From the NCBI GenBank assembly GCA_036939755.1, contig JALLAZ010002103.1:1-13960 (forward strand): a DNA stretch of 13,960 bases, written 5' to 3'. The notes under the pieces were generated by a model, which was not told the origin of the DNA, did no database searches, and saw nothing but the letters and a program-made list of their open reading frames with translations. This document shows positions 8,228 to 13,960 of the stretch, piece by piece. Source of the stretch: Stephanodiscus triporus (Eukaryota; Bacillariophyta; Thalassiosirophyceae; Thalassiosirales; Thalassiosiraceae). The stretch's first letter is position 1; each line of letters opens with the position of its first letter. Both the position numbers and the translations under genes were made by a program.

Positions 8228-8282
<55 letters not shown>

Positions 8283-9194
8283 CGCAGGCCGTGGGCGGTG
8301 TTGGTCACGGGGGTGAACGGCATCCGTCAGACGACGTCCGTTCATCAGCCGTGGTTCGCGAACGTGTTGCGCGAGTCGTTGGTCAGTCCGTCGTCGTCGT
8401 CGTCGTCGTCGTCGTCGAGGGACGACGGGGAAGGACGACAATTCGCCCTCGAGGATCTTCCCACCGGGGGAAATTCGTTCTTTCGTCAGCTTGACCACAT
8501 GATCGCGACCTTGTGCAACGAGGACTTCTCCGCGTTGTACGCCCTAACGGGAGCGCAGCTCCGGAACGACGATCGCGACGGGACAAAACGAAATGGCACG
8601 ATGGGGAAGAACGGCCATAATATCACCCCCCCGAGGGACCTGATAGAGAAGTACTCGAACTTGAAGGGGGGAATATTCTCGCGTTATCGTACGTTGTCGG
8701 AATTGCTCGGCGTGATATTGCTGCGGGAGGCGCAGCGCGCCAATCTCAACGTGATGTGCGAGACGTCCGGCAGGGACAAGGCCATGTTCCACTACGTCGA
8801 CCACTTCTTCCCGAGCGGCGGCCGATACAACAAGCTCGCGTTGCATTTCTCGATAAACGACCTGGACCACGCGATGCGCAGCGTCGATTCGCGCATGGTC
8901 GACGAGATGAGGATGGGACGGGAGGCCCTCGAGTCGGGGGACGTGGTGGAGGTGATATACGCCAACCTCGGGGGACCCTACGGCTCGGAGGCGTTGGGAG
9001 GGGTTCGGGAGGATTCCGATCGCGTGTGGGACGAGATCGTAACGAAGGGGGACGGAGGAGGGGTCGGCGGCGATTGGTACAAGTCGGCCATGCGGATTAA
9101 TGCGCATTCGGGCAAGCCGTGGACGATTCAGGCCGTTCGACCGGATGGCAGTTTCGGCGAAGAGTACACTTTCTGTGATCCGAGGGCCGTGTAA
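7688..9194 (+). CDS. Unidentified P-loop-like protein, frame broken by a G-run duplication
   Basis: The ATG at 7688 is the first in its frame and opens a frame that reads to the G run at 8231. The rest, to the stop at 9194, lies one frame over. An 82-bp insertion (second 32-bp copy plus G run) causes the shift; without it the frame is open for 474 residues. The protein has a Gly run, then RRPWAVLVTGVNGIRQTTS (about 172-190), which looks like a beta strand and Walker A loop with Arg-Gln where Gly-Lys is normal. A nine-Ser run, LPTGGNSFFRQLDHMI, ETSGRD (331-336), FHYVDHFFP and LHFSINDLDHA follow. The layout recalls P-loop small-molecule kinases, including the zeta/chloramphenicol-phosphotransferase group, but I cannot confirm this and assign no function. 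It shares a promoter region with the adenylate-kinase fusion gene. Confidence 0.65.
8173..8311. repeat. 32-bp direct repeat flanking a 52-base G run
   Basis: The 32 bp at 8198-8229 (from GGGCGCAGGCC to GGTCACGGG) recur exactly at 8280-8311, an offset of 82 bp. Between them is one A and then 52 consecutive G (8231-8282). Upstream, 8173-8200 is a GGGGGT-type repeat with strong G-quadruplex potential. Because 82 is not a multiple of three, the second copy is read in a different frame. It may be an assembly artefact or a real expansion. Confidence 0.9.
8391..8417. repeat. TCG trinucleotide repeat (poly-Ser)
   Basis: Nine TCG units in a row, encoding nine serines inside the P-loop-like gene. As a triplet repeat it can vary in length without shifting the frame. 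Confidence 0.9.
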
Positions 9195-9268
9195 ATATTG
9201 CGATGCTGGTGGAAGTTATCCCTCATGGCAACACATCGCGTGCAGTTTCACGTATAACTAATCCTAAG

Positions 9269-9274
9269 TTTATT
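9269..9274 (-). promoter_or_regulatory. Candidate poly(A) signal of the P450 gene
   Basis: AATAAA reads on the minus strand 24 bases after the P450 stop codon, a suitable distance. It lies in the 103-bp gap between the two convergent genes, so their 3' untranslated regions probably overlap. Confidence 0.4.
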
Positions 9275-9297
9275 CCCTTGACGACAAACAATATAAC

Positions 9298-10872
9298 TCA
9301 GGCTACGCTCCTACGACGAAGATTAACCTCGCAGCCGCCCTGAGGAATCGAAGTCAGTCTTGTAACATAAACCTCCTCCGGGTCAACAACATCTCCATCA
9401 TAGCGACGTATCAGAGCCGCGAGCGCAATCTTTATCTCCAGAAGGGCGAAGTATTTACCAATGCAATCGCGCGCACCTTTACTGAAGGGCAAGAACGACG
9501 ACGAGGCGATCCTCTTCTTACCAGCCTCGCCGAGGAATCGACATGGCATGAATTTCTCCGGCTCCTCCCAAACATCTGGATCGCGCTGAATTGCGTAGAA
9601 ATTCAGATGCACGAGACAATCGCCGATGCGGTAGCCACCGGCATTCGGTTCAATGGTGCAGTCGTCAGACATGGGAACGTATCTTGTCGTGGCCGCGGGC
9701 GGGTAAAGGCGTAATGTCTCGCGGGCTACGGCGTCTAGATACTCGCACTTTTGCAACTTCTCGTATGTTGCTTCGCAAAGTTGCGGCCCAATCGACGACT
9801 CAACTTCCTCTCTGGCTCGCTGAAGTGACTCCGGATGTTGTACTAGCAGCCAGTATGCCCAGGCGATGGTAGTTGCTGTGGTGTCATGCCCCGCAAAGTA
9901 GAAGGTTTTCAGCTGAGATGTAACGATTTCCATGTCATTAGGGCCGAACGCCTTGCTATCGAATGCACCTGGGGACTTCTTGTTTGACTGTAGAATGCGC
10001 AGCAATGTTAGCGATAGAATTTCCCTTTGTTTCGACATCTCCGAAGCGTTGAACACAGTATCTGAATTGCGTATCGTATCAAGCCGACGTTGCACGAGAC
10101 GCTTCATGTCGCGGTCAAGCGCATGAGATAGACGCCGCATCCTCCACATGCGATCGAAGCGAAAGAGGTGTTTTAGGGGTTCCTTCATGCGTTCGCCCGT
10201 CAACGCCGTGAGCTCACGAATCGTGTGAACTTTCGTCATGTCGTCCGTATTCTCGTACCAATCCTCTCCAAATGCCACGGTAACAATCACATCGATCGTT
10301 AGGTCGATCGCCTTGGCAAGCATGTTCGTCGGCGCTCCGCGCTCAATATCTTCGTCGCACTTGGCGACCAATCGACTACATTTGTCGACGATGGTGCTCA
10401 CGACGTCGCGTAGGAAATCGGGCGAAAATCCGGGATTGTAAATTCGACGCTGCGCCGACCACTCTTTCCCCTCCATCGCGACGAGGCTCTTCTTCCCGAT
10501 AAGTGGCACCATCGCTTTATACGTCGGCGATTTGGGGAAGCTCCCGTTCAATACGTATCGAGCCACGTCGGCATCTCCCACGACGATGAATCGTCCAATG
10601 AAGGGGATCTCGAACATCACCACCTTCGATTTTAGCTCGTTCATCCATTCCAGAAAGAGGATATCATGATTATTGGTCTTCGTCAGATCCAAATGAGGTC
10701 CGTGGCCAAGTAACCAGTGGCGCGTTGGTGGCGAGGGCGGGTAGGACAGCGTCGTGGATGAATCGGAAATTCCTTTGCGACGTTTACTGCCATATAAAGA
10801 TATCAGAGTCACCGAGACTAGCGATGCAGCAGCAACCGCAAAGACCGCAGAGGAGCAATTGAATGTGTCCAT
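9298..10872 (-). CDS. Cytochrome P450 monooxygenase
   Basis: A single open frame from the ATG at 10872 to the TGA at 9298-9300 gives 524 residues, normal for a microsomal P450. A hydrophobic N-terminal anchor (about 7-27) is followed by a basic stretch and a Pro-rich hinge (YPPSPPTRH), the usual endoplasmic-reticulum layout. Motifs in order: C-helix WSAQRR (138-143), I-helix AGHDTT (327-332), ExxR as ETLR (385-388), a PERF-like CRF (444-446) and the heme loop FSKGARDCIG with ligand Cys470. All key residues are present, so it should be an active heme-thiolate monooxygenase needing a P450 reductase. The overall look is of the CYP3/CYP4-like eukaryotic clans; substrate and family number cannot be told. 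Similar enzymes hydroxylate fatty acids, sterols or carotenoids. It has no visible introns. The frame is open upstream of the ATG, but only with non-ATG starts. Confidence 0.93.
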   Translation of the reverse strand: MDTFNCSSAVFAVAAASLVSVTLISLYGSKRRKGISDSSTTLSYPPSPPTRHWLLGHGPHLDLTKTNNHDILFLEWMNELKSKVVMFEIPFIGRFIVVGDADVARYVLNGSFPKSPTYKAMVPLIGKKSLVAMEGKEWSAQRRIYNPGFSPDFLRDVVSTIVDKCSRLVAKCDEDIERGAPTNMLAKAIDLTIDVIVTVAFGEDWYENTDDMTKVHTIRELTALTGERMKEPLKHLFRFDRMWRMRRLSHALDRDMKRLVQRRLDTIRNSDTVFNASEMSKQREILSLTLLRILQSNKKSPGAFDSKAFGPNDMEIVTSQLKTFYFAGHDTTATTIAWAYWLLVQHPESLQRAREEVESSIGPQLCEATYEKLQKCEYLDAVARETLRLYPPAATTRYVPMSDDCTIEPNAGGYRIGDCLVHLNFYAIQRDPDVWEEPEKFMPCRFLGEAGKKRIASSSFLPFSKGARDCIGKYFALLEIKIALAALIRRYDGDVVDPEEVYVTRLTSIPQGGCEVNLRRRSVA

Positions 10873-10944
10873 TCTCGGCAGAGCTTCACCAAATAATTGA
10901 AGCAGGATGGAATTGAATGTGTGTCTTACTCGGCAGAGCTTCAC
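10857..10944. repeat. Imperfect direct repeat at the P450 start
   Basis: 10857-10889 and 10911-10944 (+ strand) are near copies sharing AATTGAATGTGT and CTCGGCAGAGCTTCAC, with a few changes in the middle. The P450 start codon lies in the first copy. In the second copy, upstream of the gene, the matching bases do not form an ATG. The leader and first codons have thus been duplicated at an offset of 54 bp. Confidence 0.8.
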
Positions 10945-11352
10945 ACTCAATTAAATAAAATCCAGCTTCGTTCTGTTTCTTTATGTCTTCTGAGTGGCCG
11001 CGCTGGCAGAGCCATTCCCCAGGCAAACTGGCGGGAAAGCACGATACCTATTCTGGTAGGTGTAAGTATGTAGGTAGATACTAGACCTCACTTGTCTCCT
11101 CTCCCCCCTATCATGTACCATTGCTAGGCTTGGGGACGTCATGAGACTATCAGGGTATCGAGCCCTTACGCTGCCTCGCCTTCGGCTCAGCAGTACAAAA
11201 ATATTATCATCATCACTGGGGGGGGAGTGTGGATTTATCCCTTTCCCTCCTCCGCCTTCCGCCATCGCAATTCACTGATCCCCACCACCGGGTCGATCAG
11301 TCCACCTCGTCATTTATTTTTGGTTCCGTACACCTCTACGTCAGAACTCATA
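10945..11352. other. Intergenic region upstream of the P450 and coiled-coil genes
   Basis: About 400 bases between two divergent genes. It must hold the P450 promoter and perhaps that of the + strand gene. It contains a nine-base G run at 11218-11226 and a short T/C-rich stretch near 11300-11340. An open minus-strand frame at 10981-11265 has simple composition and no recognisable domain, so I do not call it a gene. Confidence 0.5.
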
Positions 11353-11563
11353 ATGAGCCGAGGCTCTCTCTCTCCTCCTCCACAAATGGGGAATGGTGGA
11401 TCATCGCCGGCCCATTTGTCCTCGCCCTACCTCTCCGATCCTTCCCGGTGGCTGCATATTAAGTGGTCGCAGCCCCCCCCACATGCCCCCGCCTGGTTGT
11501 TCGAAGACTACGACCGCTACAACCCCCCAAACACCTTTGGTCAACCACTTCACGATGAAGATT

Positions 11564-11661
11564 GGCTTCAACGAGCCATCCGCGAAGACCAACAGGCTGC
11601 CGGATTGCTGCAGGCTTCAACGAGCCATCCGCAAAGACCAACAGGCTGCCGGATTGCTGCC
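11564..11661. repeat. 49-bp tandem duplication
   Basis: 11564-11612 and 11613-11661 are adjacent copies differing at two bases (G/A inside GCGAAG and the final base). The first copy is read as WLQRAIREDQQAAGLL and the second, one frame over, as RLQRAIRKDQQAAGLL. Removing one copy joins the two frames, so the duplication itself is the frameshift. Confidence 0.92.
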
Positions 11662-11976
11662 ACCGGCACCACTCGGGGGGCCCATTCTTCATGGCGCTCG
11701 CGCGCGCAAGGACCACACATACAGAGATTGGAAGGGGGCCATCAACGAACTGTGGGCAGACAAGCACCATCGCCTCTGTCTTGTTGAGGAACAAGCTGCT
11801 CGCGCTTGCCAGGAACTTCTCAACGAACAAGCCGCTCGTGCCCTTGCCGAGGAGTGTTACCGCTTTGACGCGGAGGAGCATTTGAAACGAGCGGCGCTGA
11901 GGAGCATTGCCACATCGACTTGGAGGAGCGTGTGGAAGGAGCACTCACCAAGGAGCGCCGTCACCTTGACATGATC

Positions 11977-12048
11977 ACCGTCGACACGACCACCGTCGAC
12001 GCGACCACTGTCGACACGAACACCGTCGACACGCTCGCCGTCGACGCC
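11977..12048 (+). repeat. 15-bp tandem repeat encoding TVDxx
   Basis: Five units of 15 bp around GTCGAC (starts at 11977, 11992, 12007, 12022 and 12037; the last is cut to 12 bp) encode TVDTT, TVDAT, TVDTN, TVDTL and AVDA. The in-frame unit length shows expansion under a coding constraint at some time. Each unit carries a GTCGAC palindrome. Confidence 0.9.
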
Positions 12049-12450
12049 GCGCGTACCATATTCTTATGGCTTTGCCGACGCCGCCTCCACGTCAGACTTG
12101 CCCGACAGATCTCCCAGCGACAGTTACATGAGGCCGCTCTCGCATGCCTGCGATACGAGCAGGAATGCTCCGAATGCACCATGCTGGCAGAGAAGCAGCA
12201 TATCGCGGCTGCTGCAGCACGTAGGACAGCGTTGGCCGATGCCACTGTCGAACAGCGCATTCGGGAGGCATTGGCCAACGAGCGCCGTTGCCATGAGGCT
12301 GACGTGCAATGCCTCTGGGACTCGCTGGCCAACAAACGTCGCCGCCAAGAGGCCAACAACTCGACTGCGAACCCCGCGCTCATCGAGCGCCGTTGCCTTG
12401 CTGAGGAGCGGCACCACCACGAGGCGGCTAGACAGGCTGCCGCGTCGGCG

Positions 12451-12765
12451 GAACGAGCGCTCGCAGAGGAGTGCTGCTGCCATGATGCGTCCGCATGGGC
12501 CGCTGCATCAGCAGAGCTCTTGCTCGCGGAAGAATGTTGGGCAGCCAAGTCAGTGGAACGAGCGCTTGCAGAGGAGCGATGCTGCCATGATGCATCCACA
12601 CGGGCTGCCGCATCAGCGGAGCTTGCGCTCGTGGAAGAGCGTCGAGCTGCCACGTCTGTGGAACGAGCGCTTGCGGAGGAGCGTTGCCGCCATGATGTGT
12701 CCACATGGGCCACCACTTTGGTGGAACTCACGCTCATTGAGGAGGGTCGCCACCACAATACTGCC
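12451..12765 (+). repeat. 105-bp coding repeat (35 residues, five heptads)
   Basis: GAACGAGCGC recurs at 12451, 12556 and 12661, exactly 105 bp apart. Each unit reads ERALAEE-x-C-x-H-D, then SAE or VEL-x-LxEE. The third unit is more diverged. Within a unit the two ER/EL-A-L-x-E-E segments are about 21 and 14 residues apart, three and two heptads. The regular length keeps the coiled-coil register across units. Related but looser units extend on both sides, about 12360-12880. Confidence 0.85.
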
Positions 12766-13593
12766 ACCCAGGCTGCTGAGCCGGCCACGTTGGCGCTGGC
12801 TGAAGAGCGGCGTCGCCATGAGGCGGCCGCCCAGGCTGCCTCGTTGGCGGAAGCAACACTTGCCGATGACCACCTTCGCCTTCAAACGACGGAGGCTCGG
12901 TTGCTCATTGATGCGGGCCATCATGATATGGCAACGGTGTGTGCCGTGGCATCACCCGCGTTGCCCGACCACGTTCCAGCAGCAATTTGGAGCATTCAGG
13001 CAGCATGTGATACCCTCACCGCTCCCTTAGATGCCCTGCTTGCCGAATTTGTGGCACTTGCGGTCGACACGGCTCCGCCGACAAAAACGTCGCTAGTTCC
13101 AACGGCCACGTTTACACCCTCCCCCAGACCTTGGTCATACTTGGATGCATTAGTCGGTCCAAGTGGGAGAGGGAATACATTGTCGGCTCCACCATCTCCT
13201 TCAGCGACGCCGTCACCTCTGTCGGCGTCGGCTCCAACAACGCCAACGGTTCACACAAGTCATTGTGTGAAGCCTCGTTGTCGCACTGGCCGGCGCAATG
13301 GTCCACGAGCGCCCAGTCCTCCGGGCAAGGACACACCCTCCCAACCTACCCGCCTGATGGGGGGGTCTCTTGCGATGGCTCAAGCCTCCCACCACCCAGC
13401 TGCCCTTGGCTATGCCGGTGGTACGTCTTCTAAGGGAGGTATCGCCCATCCATCACCTGTTCCACCACGAATGCACACTCGACGCAAGCAGCGTCCCCAT
13501 CGAGTCTGCTGCTGTCACGGCCCACATGCTCCCAACATTCAGGAGTCTCTTCCAGGTGGGTGTGGACGCCGTGCTCGTGATGGATGGGCTTAG

Positions 13594-13960
13594 GAAGGGG
13601 GGAGGAGATATCATTTCCATTTTATGGATATAATTCTCCTCCACACTAGAGCTTGTTGCTGTTCTTTTTGGAAGCATCTTTTGGGAGACATTTTTCTGGG
13701 CCGAAGGAAGTTTCGATACTTCTTTATGTCTTCCCTTTTTCAGTTCTCGTAGGTTGATTGGTACATGTTGCGTTGCTATTTTGCATCGTTCAGCTTTGGT
13801 CCCTTGTCTCTCCCTTCATCCGTCCTTTTTTTCTGTGTGTTTCATGTCTATGCCACGAATCGAGGGGGTGTGTTACTACAGTCTCCAGTTCAATTGCACA
13901 AGGGAAAAAATCGAGATATTTCCCTACGTACTGTTCCTACCGTATCTCTCTACGAGAAGC
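13594..13960. other. 3' flank, no gene seen
   Basis: About 370 bases to the right edge, T/C-rich, with no credible reading frame or RNA gene. It begins with the hairpin at 13601-13642. A purine-rich GAGGGGG followed by TGTGTTACTACAG at about 13862-13880 resembles the polypurine-tract/LTR junction of retroelements, but too little follows to judge. Confidence 0.5.
13601..13642. repeat. Imperfect inverted repeat after the stop codon
   Basis: The left arm GGAGGAGATATCATTTCCAT (13601-13620) and the right arm ATGGATATAATTCTCCTCC (13624-13642) pair with a small bulge across a three-base loop. It starts eight bases after the coiled-coil stop codon, so it would form in the 3' untranslated RNA or mark the tail of a mobile element. 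Confidence 0.65.

Larger units (their letters stand above)
11353..13593 (+). pseudogene. Ala/Glu/Arg-rich coiled-coil repeat protein, frame-broken
   Basis: From the ATG at 11353 (MSRGSLSPPP) a Pro/Ser-rich start leads into DEDWLQRAIREDQQAAGLL. A 49-bp tandem duplication at 11564-11661 then shifts the frame, which continues as HGARARKDHTYRDWKGAINE...EEQAARACQELLNEQAARALAEE. A second shift near 11880-11900 leads into the long frame ending at the TAG at 13591-13593. Allowing for both, the product would be about 730 residues. The middle (about 12090-12880) is rich in (A/V)ERALAEER and SAELALVEER units with a 35-residue period, a coiled coil. The C-terminal part (about 12950-13590) is Pro/Ser/Thr-rich and ends in a basic, Cys-containing tail. 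I do not recognise the family. A structural protein or the first ORF of a mobile element are both possible. The long uninterrupted 3' frame suggests recent damage or sequence errors. Confidence 0.5.

Noticed and set aside
8544..9107. 187-codon minus-strand frame opposite the P-loop-like gene
   Set aside because: The sense strand carries coherent motifs (ETSGRD, YVDHFFP). The antisense reading is His/Arg/Val-rich and matches nothing.
10873..10950. N-terminal extension of the P450 to 10950
   Set aside because: It needs a TTG start. The ATG at 10872 gives a normal hydrophobic anchor directly at the N-terminus.
10981..11265. 94-codon minus-strand frame upstream of the P450
   Set aside because: No domain, low-complexity start, and it overlaps the likely promoter region.
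11961..12788. 275-codon minus-strand Ser/Ala-rich frame
   Set aside because: It mirrors the coding repeat of the coiled-coil gene; the open frame follows from the repeat and GC bias.
13862..13960. Polypurine tract and start of a 3' LTR
   Set aside because: GAGGGGG followed by TG is suggestive, but no matching LTR or integrase/RT is visible in the window.
1..13960. tRNA, rRNA, CRISPR arrays or bacterial-type operons
   Set aside because: None seen on either strand. Repeats are tandem or homopolymeric, not spaced arrays, and the gene structure is eukaryotic.

Overview
The window reads as nuclear DNA of a unicellular eukaryotic alga, most likely a diatom. Short GT-AG introns with GTGAG donors interrupt one gene. 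There is a decayed non-LTR retrotransposon with endonuclease, reverse transcriptase and a C2H2-like finger after it, of a kind I know from diatoms and fungi. There is also a eukaryotic microsomal-type cytochrome P450. No bacterial operon features, tRNA, rRNA or CRISPR array were seen. The species cannot be fixed from the sequence.

Layout. 1-42 is a T/G microsatellite. About 383-1651 (+) is a broken reading frame full of long G runs, not identified. About 1570-4296 (-) is a dead LINE-type element. 4297-5055 is AT-rich intergenic DNA with a perfect 16-bp hairpin. 5056-7424 (-) is the most interesting gene: five exons, all joined in phase 1, encode a 609-residue protein with a basic mitochondrial-type leader, two ankyrin modules, an EF-hand and a short-LID adenylate kinase. 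The splice at 5833-5948 completes both the EF-hand loop and the path into the kinase, so I read one gene and not two neighbours.

7425-7687 is a 263-bp divergent promoter region. From it leaves, on the + strand, a gene at 7688-9194 for an unidentified protein with a damaged Walker A-like loop. Its frame is broken by an 82-bp insertion made of a 52-base G run and a second copy of 32 bp; without the insertion the frame is open for 474 residues. Converging on it, 9298-10872 (-) is an intact cytochrome P450 with all signature motifs.

About 11353-13593 (+) encodes an Ala/Glu/Arg-rich coiled-coil protein with a 35-residue (five-heptad) repeat. Its frame is broken by a 49-bp tandem duplication and one further indel. 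13594-13960 holds a hairpin just after the stop codon and no gene.

The central part (5056-10872) looks like an ordinary gene block. The two ends look like repeat or mobile DNA. Several frame breaks sit exactly at direct repeats or G homopolymers, so sequencing or assembly error must be separated from real decay. If the ankyrin/EF-hand/kinase reading is right, the protein would link a calcium signal and a protein-binding scaffold to adenine nucleotide balance; that function is inference.
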